Of a stretch of DNA of 64,000 bases, positions 8,863-17,665 are shown piece after piece. Within the stretch, counting starts at the first letter, position 1. Every line of letters begins with the position of its first letter. The notes under the pieces were generated by a model. That model was not told where the DNA came from. It did not search any database and was given only the letters and a program-made list of their open reading frames with translations. Source of the DNA: Halomonas urmiana (GTDB lineage Bacteria > Pseudomonadota > Gammaproteobacteria > Pseudomonadales > Halomonadaceae); the NCBI RefSeq assembly GCF_005780185.1, contig NZ_VBUI01000017.1, positions 1 through 64,000 on the forward strand. Direction: 5' to 3'. A program made the position numbers and the translations under genes.

Positions 8863-9519
8863 ATGGATCCCATCACGCTTCGCGCCATCGAGCGCATCCT
8901 GGTCGTGCTGTTCGCCGGCATGGCGATCTATCTGGGGTACCGGCTGTTCCTGGCGGTACCCACCCAGCGCGACAGCGACGGCAAGTTGACCCTGCCCGGG
9001 GGCGCCCAGGTGGTGCTCAATCGGGCCGCCCCCGGGCTCTTCTTTGCCCTGTTCGGCAGCGTCGCCCTCGCCCTCTCGCTGCACAGCGCCATTCAGACCA
9101 CCTCGACACTGCCAGAGGCCCACCGATCACCGACGGTGGCTCAGTCATCCCAGTCGCCCCGTTTGGAGACCACCCGCTATTATCAGGGGTTCGGCTCCCA
9201 GGCCGACGTCGACCCGGCGGTGGTCCAGGCCCGGCTGCGTCGGCTCTTCTACACCCTCAACTCGCTGGCCGAATCCTCGACCAGCGAGGGCAGCCAGGCC
9301 GTGGCGGAGCGCGGTGACCTGCGCCAGGTGAAGCTGCTGTTGATGCAGCCCGCCTGGCAGGAGGCATGGGGCGAGTATGCCGCCTTCGCCGGCTGGGCCG
9401 GGGCGACCGACGCCCGTGGTGAGCCGCCGGATCCGCGACTGGCCGAGCCGGCGGCGCTCTATCACCAGGGCCAGGCCCCTCGAGGCGTCGACGCCACCGA
9501 CCTCGGGACGGGCGGCTAG
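8863..9519 (+). CDS. Two-helix membrane protein of unknown function
   Basis: 218 residues, not recognised. Two hydrophobic segments lie near residues 9-30 (ILVVLFAGMAIYLGYRLFLAV) and 46-66 (AAPGLFFALFGSVALALSL). Between them is a short hydrophilic turn with KLTLPGGAQVVLNR. The remaining soluble part is rich in Ala, Gln and Ser and ends GVDATDLGTGG. GGAGG upstream fits the ATG at 8863 (8 bases) and also a GTG at 8860 (5 bases). It ends 5 bases before the metallopeptidase gene, so the two are probably co-transcribed and co-translated. Confidence 0.7.
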   Translation: MDPITLRAIERILVVLFAGMAIYLGYRLFLAVPTQRDSDGKLTLPGGAQVVLNRAAPGLFFALFGSVALALSLHSAIQTTSTLPEAHRSPTVAQSSQSPRLETTRYYQGFGSQADVDPAVVQARLRRLFYTLNSLAESSTSEGSQAVAERGDLRQVKLLLMQPAWQEAWGEYAAFAGWAGATDARGEPPDPRLAEPAALYHQGQAPRGVDATDLGTGG

Positions 9520-9524
9520 CGGCC

Positions 9525-10874
9525 ATGGGGAAGCCACGGCGTCTCGTCGCGCTGCTGCTGTGCCTGCTGGCCATGCCGGTATCGGCGGCGGTGCCCCTCT
9601 ACGACGAGGCGACCCTGGCGTACTGGTCGCGGATCACGCCGCAGGACATTCGCCGCGTACATGACGAGGACCTGCTGCCGGCCCTCGAGGCCGAGGAGCG
9701 GGCGCGGTTGGCGGGGGTCGAGCTGGTCTTTCCGCTGCGCTGCCCGAGGCCCGCCGGCGAGCCCTTCTGCTACTACCAGCGGACACACGCCGACGGTCGG
9801 CGCCAGGTGGTGATGTCGGTGGCCTCGCTGCGCCTGTTCGGCGATCTCGCCCTGGCCACGGCCTGGCTGCAGCTCGAGGGGCTGTCCCTCGAGACGCCCT
9901 CCCGCTACGTCGCCATGCTGCGTCATCGCCCGGCTACGGCGTTCCCGTTCGGACGCTACCCGCTGCCCCTGGCGGCGCTGGGGGTGCCGGACGACGTGCG
10001 CGACCGCGAGGCGGTCATGGCGCTCTACGGCAAGATCTTCACCTCATCGGTGGTCTTCGTGCTGCTCCATGAGCTGGGGCACGCCCTACATCGCCATCCG
10101 GGCTATGGGCCCGGCGTGTCCCGCCAGGCGGCTCGCGGCAACGAGACCGAGGCCGATGCCTTCGCCCTGGACGTCATGGCGCGACTGGGCTATCCGCCGC
10201 TGGGTATGAGCCTCTTCTTCACCCTAATGGCCCATTGGGAGCCCAATCGCTGGCACTTTGCCGACGAGGCGGCCTACCGGGCCCACCTGGCCGAGGCCAC
10301 CCACCCGCTGACTTCGGATCGGCTGCGCGGGCTGGCCTCGGCCCTGGTCGAGCGCAGCGACGCCTTCGCCCGGGCCGAGCCGGACTTTCCCGCCGCCCGC
10401 GGGCGGATCATTGGCGTCGCCGACGAGATCGGCCGCCTGGCGGACTTCATGGATGACCGCGATATCCAGGAGGGCATCGCGCGCCTCGGTCGCGCTGCGG
10501 ATCCGGCCATCCTGGCACCCCGTCGCAGCGGCGAGCGGGTCATCGACCGGGCGTCGCCGCCCGGGACGATGCCCTTCGCCGGCACCTTCGAGGGGCGGCT
10601 TGGCGATCCCAGCGGCGAACTGCCGGTAAGGATGGTGCTCGAGCGCCAGGGGGACCGGGTATGGGGCGTGTTCACCTATGGCCTCGGGCTGGGGGAGCTC
10701 CAGGGCGAGGTCCAGCAGGGGCGCCTGCATTATGTCTGGACACTGGGTGTGGATCGGGGCCTTGGCGTGATGGAGGCCGATGAACAGGGGCGTCGCCTGC
10801 ATGGCCGCTGGGGGCGCAAGCGCTCCGAGAACGATGGCGGTTACTGGACCCTGGAACGGATGGATACGCCCTGA
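9525..10874 (+). CDS. Secreted HExxH zinc metallopeptidase, M48-like layout
   Basis: 449 residues. An N-terminal signal peptide (KPRRLVALLLCLLAMPVSA) predicts export. The zinc-binding helix is VLLHELGHALHRH near residue 177. About 30 residues later comes NETEADAFALDVMARLGY, an ExEAD-type third-ligand helix. ATHPLTSDRLRGL after it recalls the THP segment of M48 peptidases. The C-terminal 100 residues look like a separate beta-rich domain (VWGVFTYGLGLGELQGEVQQG). Protein or peptidoglycan-associated targets are possible; the substrate is unknown. It directly follows the two-helix membrane protein gene. Confidence 0.75.
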   Translation: MGKPRRLVALLLCLLAMPVSAAVPLYDEATLAYWSRITPQDIRRVHDEDLLPALEAEERARLAGVELVFPLRCPRPAGEPFCYYQRTHADGRRQVVMSVASLRLFGDLALATAWLQLEGLSLETPSRYVAMLRHRPATAFPFGRYPLPLAALGVPDDVRDREAVMALYGKIFTSSVVFVLLHELGHALHRHPGYGPGVSRQAARGNETEADAFALDVMARLGYPPLGMSLFFTLMAHWEPNRWHFADEAAYRAHLAEATHPLTSDRLRGLASALVERSDAFARAEPDFPAARGRIIGVADEIGRLADFMDDRDIQEGIARLGRAADPAILAPRRSGERVIDRASPPGTMPFAGTFEGRLGDPSGELPVRMVLERQGDRVWGVFTYGLGLGELQGEVQQGRLHYVWTLGVDRGLGVMEADEQGRRLHGRWGRKRSENDGGYWTLERMDTP

Positions 10875-11025
10875 ACAGTGGCGTATCCGCCATGGCGGCG
10901 ATCCACCCCCTTTGGTGTGGGTTGTCCCGGTCACCGCAGGGCGAGGCGGGCGGCGTTTTCTGGTGGGCAGCATCGGGTGCCCGGTGTCATCATGCTCAAG
11001 AGACTCGCGTGGGGAAGGAGCGCGC

Positions 11026-11553
11026 ATGAGCGACGAACGACGCGCCGTCAGGCGCACCGGGCTTGGCATGATGCTGCTGTTCTGGGTGCTCTTCCTGGCG
11101 GGCGGCGCCTGGTGGTTCCAGGGCTATCTCGACGCGCAGCGCAACCCCAACGCCCACCTCGCCGAGGTCTCGGTGGGTGAGGGCGGCCCGGTGGTGCTGG
11201 CGCGCAATCGCGCCGGCCACTTCGTGGCCACCGGGCGCATCAACGGCGAGCCGGTGGAGTTCCTGCTCGATACCGGCGCCACCTACGTGGCGGTGCCGGA
11301 GGCGCTGGCCGACCGGCTGGGGCTCGAGCGCATCGGCAGCGCCTGGTTCAATACCGCCAACGGGCGCGTGCGCGGCGACCTGGCCACCCTCGAGACGGTG
11401 AGCCTGGGCGGCTATGTGGCCCGAGACGTGCGCGGCTCGATCAGTCCCGGGCTCGGCGGCGAGACGGCGCTGCTCGGCATGAGCTTCCTGGGGCGCTTCG
11501 ACATCGAGATCCGTGGCGAGCAGATGGTGCTGCGCTCGGCGGAGCGGCTCTGA
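11026..11553 (+). CDS. Membrane-anchored retropepsin-like aspartic protease (TIGR02281 type)
   Basis: 175 residues. An N-terminal anchor (GLGMMLLFWVLFLAGGAWWFQGYL) places the rest in the periplasm. The single-lobe aspartic protease core has EFLLDTGATYVAVPE, in which DTGAT carries the catalytic Asp. The partner segment TALLGMSFLGRFDIEI is characteristic of this clan AA family, which acts as a dimer because each chain has one active Asp. AAGGAG sits 5 bases before the ATG at 11026. The YihY-type gene begins 7 bases after its stop, so the two are likely one transcript. Confidence 0.88.
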   Translation: MSDERRAVRRTGLGMMLLFWVLFLAGGAWWFQGYLDAQRNPNAHLAEVSVGEGGPVVLARNRAGHFVATGRINGEPVEFLLDTGATYVAVPEALADRLGLERIGSAWFNTANGRVRGDLATLETVSLGGYVARDVRGSISPGLGGETALLGMSFLGRFDIEIRGEQMVLRSAERL

Positions 11554-11560
11554 GGTGACC

Positions 11561-12445
11561 ATGGTGATCCTCTCGATCCTGCGACGCCTTCCGCAGGCCC
11601 TGCGCGGCTGGGTGCTCATGGCCTGGCGGGTCAAGCGCGCCGTGGTCGCCTACCGGGTCACCATGCTGGCGGCCGGGGTGGCCTTCTACGCGATGCTGGC
11701 GCTGTTTCCGGCGATTGCCGCCATCATCTCCCTCTGGGCGCTGGTGCTCGACCCGCAGGACATGGCCCGCCAGATCGGCGAGGTGAGCCGCCTGATGCCC
11801 CCCGGCGCGGCACGGCTGGTTCAGGACCAGGCCCTGGAGATCGGCGAGCATACCCAGGCCGGGCTCAGCGCCACGGCCCTGGGCGGCCTGTCGATTGCCA
11901 TGTTCGTCGCGTCCAAGGGGGTGCGCGGCCTGCTGATCGGCCTGGCGGTGGTGCATGGCGAGACCGAGCGTCGTACCCTGTGGCAGCGGGGCGTGATGAT
12001 CCTGGCCCTGACCCTGGGACTGGTCGTTACGACCCAGGTGGCGATCGCCTTCGTGGCGCTCTTCCCCCTGGCCATCGAGATGATGGGCCTGGAGGGGCCA
12101 CTCTTCACCCTCATCGGCCTGCTGCGCTGGCCGGTGCTGCTGCTGGCGATGATGGCGGTCATCGCCGTCTTCTATCGCTACGGGCCCTACCGGAAGACCC
12201 CGCGCTGGGAGTGGATCCGCGTGGGTACCCTGGGCGCCACCCTGCTGTGGCTGCTGGGCTCCGGCGGGCTGTCGCTCTATGCGCGCCATGTCGCCAACCT
12301 CGGCCAGCTCTACGGCTCCCTCGGCGCGGTGGTCGTGCTGATGCTGTGGTTCTGGCTGTCGGCCTTCGTCGTCTTGCTTGGCGCCCTGATCAATGTGCAA
12401 ATGGGGCGATCTCCCTCCGCCGAGTTCGAGGCCCAGACCCCATGA
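11561..12445 (+). CDS. YihY/UPF0761-family inner membrane protein
   Basis: 294 residues with about six hydrophobic helices. It matches the YihY (BrkB-like, formerly called ribonuclease BN) family: TMLAAGVAFYAMLALFPAIAAIISLWAL early on, then ASKGVRGLLIGLAVVHG, and GSLGAVVVLMLWFWLSAFVVLLGALIN near the end. The ribonuclease name is historical; family members are integral membrane proteins of uncertain role. GAGG lies 5 bases before the ATG at 11561 and overlaps the preceding stop region. Its stop overlaps the next gene start in an ATGA tetranucleotide. Confidence 0.88.
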   Translation: MVILSILRRLPQALRGWVLMAWRVKRAVVAYRVTMLAAGVAFYAMLALFPAIAAIISLWALVLDPQDMARQIGEVSRLMPPGAARLVQDQALEIGEHTQAGLSATALGGLSIAMFVASKGVRGLLIGLAVVHGETERRTLWQRGVMILALTLGLVVTTQVAIAFVALFPLAIEMMGLEGPLFTLIGLLRWPVLLLAMMAVIAVFYRYGPYRKTPRWEWIRVGTLGATLLWLLGSGGLSLYARHVANLGQLYGSLGAVVVLMLWFWLSAFVVLLGALINVQMGRSPSAEFEAQTP

Positions 12446-13488
12446 TGACATTGTGGCAACGCCTTCAGATCGACCTTCCCATCCTCCAGGCCCCCATGGC
12501 GGGTGCCCAGGGCAGCGAACTGGCCATCGCCGTCTCCCGGGCCGGCGGCCTCGGCGCCCTGCCTTGCGCCATGCTCTCCCCCGAGGCCATGGCGGCGGAG
12601 CTCGCAGCCGTTCGCGCGGCGAGCACGAGCCCGATCAACATCAACGCCTTCTGCCATACCGAGCCCTCCCCGGATCCCGAGCGCCAGGCGCGCTGGCACG
12701 CGGCGCTGGCACCCTGGTACGCCGAGTTCGGCCTCGACCTCGAGGCGGTACCGGAGGGCACCGGCCGGCGCCCCTTCGATCATGCGGCCTGCGATGCCTT
12801 GGAGCCCTATCGCCCGGAGGTGGTCAGCTTCCACTTCGGGCTGCCGGCGCCCGACCTGCTGGCCCGGGTCAAGGCCTGGGGGGCGACGGTGCTCTCCACG
12901 GCCACCACGGTGGCGGAGGCACGCTGGCTCGAGGCCCACGGCGCCGACGCGCTGATCGCCCAGGGGCTCGAGGCCGGCGGCCATCGGGGACACTTCCTGA
13001 ACGACGACCTGACACGCCAGATGGGCACCCTGGCGCTGCTGCCCCAGGTCCGCCAGGCGGTGAACGTGCCGGTGATCGCCGCCGGCGGCATCGCCGAGGC
13101 CCGCGGCGTGGCGGCGGCGCTGGCGCTGGGCGCCGATGCCATCCAGGTGGGGACCGCCTTCCTCTGCTGTCCGGAGTCCCGCGTGTCGGCCATCCATCGC
13201 CAGTCGCTGATGAGCGAGGCAGCCCGGCACACGGCCCTGACCAACCTCTACAGCGGCCGCCCGGCCCGGGGCATCGTCACCCGGCTGATGCGCGAGCTGG
13301 GGCCGATCAGCGAGGTGGCCCCGGCCTTCCCGCTGGCCACCGCAGCCATCGCCCCGCTGCGGGCCGCCGCCGAGGCGCAAGGACGGGGCGATTTCTCTCC
13401 GCTGTGGGCCGGGCAGAACGCCAGCCACTGCCGCGAGGTCCCCGCCGCCGAGGTGGTCGCCGACCTCAGTCGAGGCGTAATTGACTGA
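12442..13488 (+). CDS. Nitronate monooxygenase-type FMN protein
   Basis: 348 residues with a TIM-barrel layout of the NPD/2-nitropropane dioxygenase family. Visible motifs are the opening PILQAPMAGAQGSELAIAVSRAGGLGALP, IAQGLEAGGHRGHF (with the His expected as catalytic base), PVIAAGGIAEARGVAAALALGADAIQVGTAFL for FMN phosphate binding, and NLYSGRPARGIVTRLM. Such enzymes oxidise alkyl nitronates such as propionate 3-nitronate using FMN and oxygen. The start overlaps the yihY-type stop (ATGA), which suggests translational coupling. An ATG one codon later is an equal alternative. Confidence 0.88.
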   Translation: MMTLWQRLQIDLPILQAPMAGAQGSELAIAVSRAGGLGALPCAMLSPEAMAAELAAVRAASTSPININAFCHTEPSPDPERQARWHAALAPWYAEFGLDLEAVPEGTGRRPFDHAACDALEPYRPEVVSFHFGLPAPDLLARVKAWGATVLSTATTVAEARWLEAHGADALIAQGLEAGGHRGHFLNDDLTRQMGTLALLPQVRQAVNVPVIAAGGIAEARGVAAALALGADAIQVGTAFLCCPESRVSAIHRQSLMSEAARHTALTNLYSGRPARGIVTRLMRELGPISEVAPAFPLATAAIAPLRAAAEAQGRGDFSPLWAGQNASHCREVPAAEVVADLSRGVID

Positions 13489-13548
13489 ACATGATTCGGG
13501 GCTCCGGGGAACAGTGAGTTGGCTGGCAAGGGCTGATAGCATGTATAT

Positions 13549-15321
13549 ATGGACAGCTTTCTAGCCCCCGAGGTGGTCACCGCTTCCTTGGATGACCCGC
13601 GCTACTACCTGGCGAATTTCCGCTGCGTGCTCGACTGGGTGGTCGAGCGTCACGGCGACCTCTTGAGCGACGACGAGCACGCGGTCGTGTCGCGCATCGC
13701 GGCCTTGCCCGAGGCTGCCCAGGCGCTGCTGGTGCGCATGGTGATGCGCAAGGGCGAGCACTTTCGCACCGCCCGCCTCCACTATCCCGAGATCGGCGAC
13801 ACCGAGGCGGCCCTCGCCCCGCTGGTCGAGGCGGGCTTCGTCGAGGCCGACCTCGCGCTCGATCTCGAGACCCTCTTCCAGCAGCTGCGCCTGCCCGAGC
13901 TGCGCCGCGCCCTGGCTTCCGAGATCGCCGCGGCCGGGCTGCCCGTCGCCACCGGCAAGGCCTCGCTTTGCGAGGCGCTGGCGCCGCGTCTCAGTGCGCC
14001 CCGCCGGCTCGTCGACTGGTGGCCCGAGGCGCCGGATTGCATCGTGCGTCTCACCGTGATGCCGACCTGCGACCGGCTGCGGCTGATGTTCTTCGGCAAC
14101 CTGCGCCAGGACTGGTCGGCCTTCGTGCTCGCCGAGCTCGGCCTGCAGCACTACGAGCGGGTGGCGATCACCGCCGACTCCCGCGCCTTCGACCATCGTG
14201 ACGAGCTCGACGCCTACCTGGCCCTGCACCGGCTGCGCGAGCGCCTGACGGCCGGCGAGCCGATCGTCGACCTCATCGATGCCCTGCCCGAGCCGCTGGC
14301 CGGCAACGCCTGGCTGGCCTCGCGGCATCGCCGGCTCTGCGTGGCGCTGGGGCGCCAGGCGGAGCGAGACGGGCAGGGCGAGGCGGCCCTCGCGCTCTAC
14401 CGCCGGGCCGGCTGGCCGGAGGCGGAGACAGAAACAGAGATCGGGCCGGCGGCGGGGCCCGAGAAAAAAGCGCCGGTCGGCAGCGTCGAGGCGCGCATCC
14501 GCCATCTGCGCCTCCAGGAGCGTCGCGGCGAGCACGCCGCGGCCCTGGCCCTGGCCGAGCCGCTCACCGCCGCCCCGGCCAGCGAGGAGGAGGCCCAGGC
14601 GCTGGAGCGGCTGGTGCCGCGGCTGCGACGCCGGCTGGGACTGACCCCGCCTTCTACCCGGCGGGCGCCCGCCCACGAGCGCTGGGCGCTGACCCTGCCG
14701 CCCGGCCCGGTGGAGGCGGCGGTGCGCGATCACCTGCACGACGAGGCGGCCCCGGTGCACTATGTGGAGAACGCCCTGCTCACCGGGCTCTTCGGCCTGC
14801 TCTGCTGGGAGGCGCTCTTCGCGCCGCTGCCCGGCGCCTTCTTCCACCCCTTCCATCGCGGACCGGCGGATCTCTACCGCGAGGACTTCGTCAGCCGTCG
14901 TCGGGCGCGCTTCGATGCCTGCCTGGCCCGGCTCGATGACGGCCGCCATCGTGAGGCGATCCTTGCCACCTGGCGGGCGAAGCAGGGGCTGGCCTCGCCC
15001 TTCGTGCACTGGGACTCACTCGACGAGGCGCTGCTCGAGCGGGCCCTGGCCTGCCTGCCGCCGGCCGACCTGAAGGCCTGCTTCGAGCGCCTGCTCGGCG
15101 ATCTCAAGGCCAATCGGGCCGGGCTGCCGGACCTGATCCAGTTTCGCCCCGAGGCCCCGGGGGGCGAGCCGCGTTACCGGCTGATCGAGGTGAAGGGGCC
15201 GGGCGATCGGCTGCAGGATAACCAGCGGCGCTGGCTCGCCTTCTTCCACGCCCAGGGGATGCCCGCGGTGGTCTGCCATGTCGCCTGGCAGCAGACGCAG
15301 GAGGCACTCGGGGATGGGTGA
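13549..15321 (+). CDS. FAN1-type VRR-NUC structure-specific nuclease
   Basis: 590 residues. The C-terminal VRR-NUC nuclease domain shows the PD...EVK pattern: GLPDLIQFRPE, then RYRLIEVKGPGDRLQDNQRRWLAF, ending with AVVCHVAW. The N-terminal part has the FAN1-like winged-helix region (RMVMRKGEHFRTARLHYPEIGDTEAAL) and helical repeats in the middle. Bacterial FAN1 homologues cut 5-prime flaps and can help repair interstrand crosslinks. The next gene, a Fe-S helicase, overlaps it by 8 bases. The pair therefore probably forms a repair unit. Confidence 0.87.
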   Translation: MDSFLAPEVVTASLDDPRYYLANFRCVLDWVVERHGDLLSDDEHAVVSRIAALPEAAQALLVRMVMRKGEHFRTARLHYPEIGDTEAALAPLVEAGFVEADLALDLETLFQQLRLPELRRALASEIAAAGLPVATGKASLCEALAPRLSAPRRLVDWWPEAPDCIVRLTVMPTCDRLRLMFFGNLRQDWSAFVLAELGLQHYERVAITADSRAFDHRDELDAYLALHRLRERLTAGEPIVDLIDALPEPLAGNAWLASRHRRLCVALGRQAERDGQGEAALALYRRAGWPEAETETEIGPAAGPEKKAPVGSVEARIRHLRLQERRGEHAAALALAEPLTAAPASEEEAQALERLVPRLRRRLGLTPPSTRRAPAHERWALTLPPGPVEAAVRDHLHDEAAPVHYVENALLTGLFGLLCWEALFAPLPGAFFHPFHRGPADLYREDFVSRRRARFDACLARLDDGRHREAILATWRAKQGLASPFVHWDSLDEALLERALACLPPADLKACFERLLGDLKANRAGLPDLIQFRPEAPGGEPRYRLIEVKGPGDRLQDNQRRWLAFFHAQGMPAVVCHVAWQQTQEALGDG

Positions 15322-17632
15322 GGCCGCGCCCCGGCGGGTGGCGGTGCGCGCGCTGTGCGACTTCACCGCCCGGGAGGGCGATCTCGATCACCGCTTCACG
15401 CCGGCCCCCAGCGCCCGGGAAGGCATCGCCGGCCATGCCCTGGTGGCGGGGCGGCGTGGCGAGGGCTTTGAAGCCGAGCTGCCCCTTTCCGGCACCGTCG
15501 AGGGGCTGACGGTGAGCGGGCGCGCCGACGGCTATGATCCCGCGGCCAACCGCCTGGAGGAGATCAAGACCCACCGCGGGCGGCTCGATCGCATGGCCGA
15601 CAACCAGCGCGCCCTGCACTGGGCCCAGGTCTCGGTCTACGGCGCGCTGCTGTGCGCCGAGCGCGGCCTCGCCTCGCTGACCCTGGCGCTGGTCTACCTG
15701 GACGTCGCCAGCGGCCGCGAGACCGTGCTGACCCGGGAGGCGAGCGCCGCGGAGCTATCGGCCTTCTTCACGACTCAGTGCCGGCGCTTCCTCGCCTGGG
15801 CCGAGCTGGAGGTAGCGCACCGCGCCCGCCGCGATGCGGCCCTGGACGCGCTCGCCTTTCCCCATCCCGATTTTCGCCCCGGCCAGCGCGACCTGGCGGA
15901 GAGCGCCTACAAGGCCGCCAGCACCGGGCGCTGCCTGCTGGTCCAGGCCCCCACCGGCATCGGCAAGACCCTTGGCACCCTCTTTCCGCTGCTCAAGGCC
16001 ATGCCTCGCCAGGGTCTCGACCGCGTGGCCTTCCTGACCATGAAGACGCCGGGACGCCGGCTGGCGCTGGATGCCCTGGCCGTCCTCGGGTCCGGGGCCC
16101 CCGGCAGCCCGGACGTCGTACCCGCGCCGCTGCGGGTGCTGGAGCTCACCGCCCGTGACAAGGCCTGCGAATACCCCGGCCGGGCCTGCCACGGCGAGGC
16201 CTGCCCCCTGGCGGCGGGCTTCTACGACCGGCTGCCCGCGGCGCGGCGCGCCGGGGTGGCGCGCGGCTTCCTGGATCGCGCGGCGCTGCGCGAGGTGGCC
16301 GGCGAGCACGGCGTCTGCCCCTACTATCTCGGCCAGGAACTGGCACGCTGGTGCGACGTCATCGTCGGCGACGTCAATCACTGGTTCGATACCAATGCCC
16401 TGTTGCACGGCCTGGCCCGGGCCGACGACTGGCGGACGGGGCTGCTGGTGGACGAGGCCCACAACCTGGTGGAACGGGCCCGGGGCATGTACAGCGCCGA
16501 GCTCGACCAGCGCCGCCTGGCCCGGCTCCGCCGCGAGGCGCCCGGGGCCCTCCAGCGACCGCTGGGTCGCCTGACGCGCCAGTGGCAGGTGCTGGTCAAG
16601 GAGGCGGGCCTTGCCGAGGGCGGCGAGCCGGGGCGGCCCGCCTACCGGGTGCTGGAGGGGCTGCCGGAGGGCATGGTCGCGGCCCTGCAGGGGATCGCCA
16701 GTGCCATCACCGAATATTTCGGCGAGCACCCCGAGCAGGCCTCCCTCGAGCTTCAGGAGCTGCTCTTCGAGGCGCTGGCCTTCACCCGGCTGGCCGAGCG
16801 CTTCGGCGATCACTCGCTCTGTGACCTGGCCCGCCACGGGCGCGGGCGTGCCGTGCTGGGGCTGCGCAACCTGGTGCCGGCAGACTTCCTCGCCCCCCGC
16901 TTCGCGGCCGCCCACGCGACCGTGCTCTTCTCGGCGACCCTGAGCCCGGCCCCCTACCATCGCGACCTGCTGGGCCTGCCGGCGGCCACTGTCTGGCGCG
17001 AGGTAGCCTCGCCCTTCGCCGCCGAGCAGCTCGAGGTGCGCATCCGCGCCGACATCTCCACCCGGCTGCGCGACCGGGACGCGTCGCTTGCGCCCATCGT
17101 CACCGCGCTGGGCGACCAGTTCCGCCGCCGGCCGGGCCACTACTTAGCCTTCTTCAGCAGCTTCGCCTATCTGGAGGCGGCCCTGGCCCGCTTTTGCGAG
17201 GCGCATCCCGAGATCCCCGTGCGCGCCCAGACCCGCGGCATGCGCGAGGAGGCGCGGGACGCCTTCCTGGCCGGGTTCGCGCCGGGCGGGGCGGGCATCG
17301 GCTTCGCGGTGCTGGGCGGCGCCTTCGCCGAGGGGATCGACCTGCCCGGCGATCGGCTGGTCGGCGCCTTCATCGCCACCCTGGGGCTGCCGCCCGCCGA
17401 CGCCTTCAACGAGGCGCTCAAGGCGCGGCTGGCCGCGCGCTTCGGTCGCGGCGACGACTACGCCTATCACATCCCGGGGCTGATCAAGGTGGTGCAGGCG
17501 GCAGGAAGGGTGATCCGCGGGCCCGACGACCGCGGAACGGTGGTGCTGATGGACGACCGCTTCGCCCGGCGCGAGGTGAGGGCACGGCTGCCGGCCTGGT
17601 GGGGGTCGCCCCTCATGGAGGCGCGACGCTGA
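15314..17632 (+). CDS. Fe-S Rad3/DinG-like helicase with N-terminal PD-(D/E)XK nuclease-like domain
   Basis: 772 residues. Near residue 72 an ADGYDP motif and near 82-85 an EEIKT motif form a Cas4/RecB-type nuclease signature. The helicase follows: Walker A QAPTGIGKTLGT and DEAH box LVDEAHNLVERARG. Cysteines in DKACEYPGRACHGEACPLA and later GVCPYYLG are arranged like the Fe-S domain of XPD/DinG helicases. C-terminal motifs include LFSATLSP and VVQAAGRVIRGPDDRG. AGGAGG lies 9 bases before the ATG at 15314, inside the end of the FAN1-type gene. A role in DNA repair, unwinding 5-prime to 3-prime, is inferred from the family. Confidence 0.87.
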   Translation: MGEAAPRRVAVRALCDFTAREGDLDHRFTPAPSAREGIAGHALVAGRRGEGFEAELPLSGTVEGLTVSGRADGYDPAANRLEEIKTHRGRLDRMADNQRALHWAQVSVYGALLCAERGLASLTLALVYLDVASGRETVLTREASAAELSAFFTTQCRRFLAWAELEVAHRARRDAALDALAFPHPDFRPGQRDLAESAYKAASTGRCLLVQAPTGIGKTLGTLFPLLKAMPRQGLDRVAFLTMKTPGRRLALDALAVLGSGAPGSPDVVPAPLRVLELTARDKACEYPGRACHGEACPLAAGFYDRLPAARRAGVARGFLDRAALREVAGEHGVCPYYLGQELARWCDVIVGDVNHWFDTNALLHGLARADDWRTGLLVDEAHNLVERARGMYSAELDQRRLARLRREAPGALQRPLGRLTRQWQVLVKEAGLAEGGEPGRPAYRVLEGLPEGMVAALQGIASAITEYFGEHPEQASLELQELLFEALAFTRLAERFGDHSLCDLARHGRGRAVLGLRNLVPADFLAPRFAAAHATVLFSATLSPAPYHRDLLGLPAATVWREVASPFAAEQLEVRIRADISTRLRDRDASLAPIVTALGDQFRRRPGHYLAFFSSFAYLEAALARFCEAHPEIPVRAQTRGMREEARDAFLAGFAPGGAGIGFAVLGGAFAEGIDLPGDRLVGAFIATLGLPPADAFNEALKARLAARFGRGDDYAYHIPGLIKVVQAAGRVIRGPDDRGTVVLMDDRFARREVRARLPAWWGSPLMEARR

Positions 17633-17665
17633 GAGACAGGAAGGGGATGAGCGGCTGGCCGGCCG

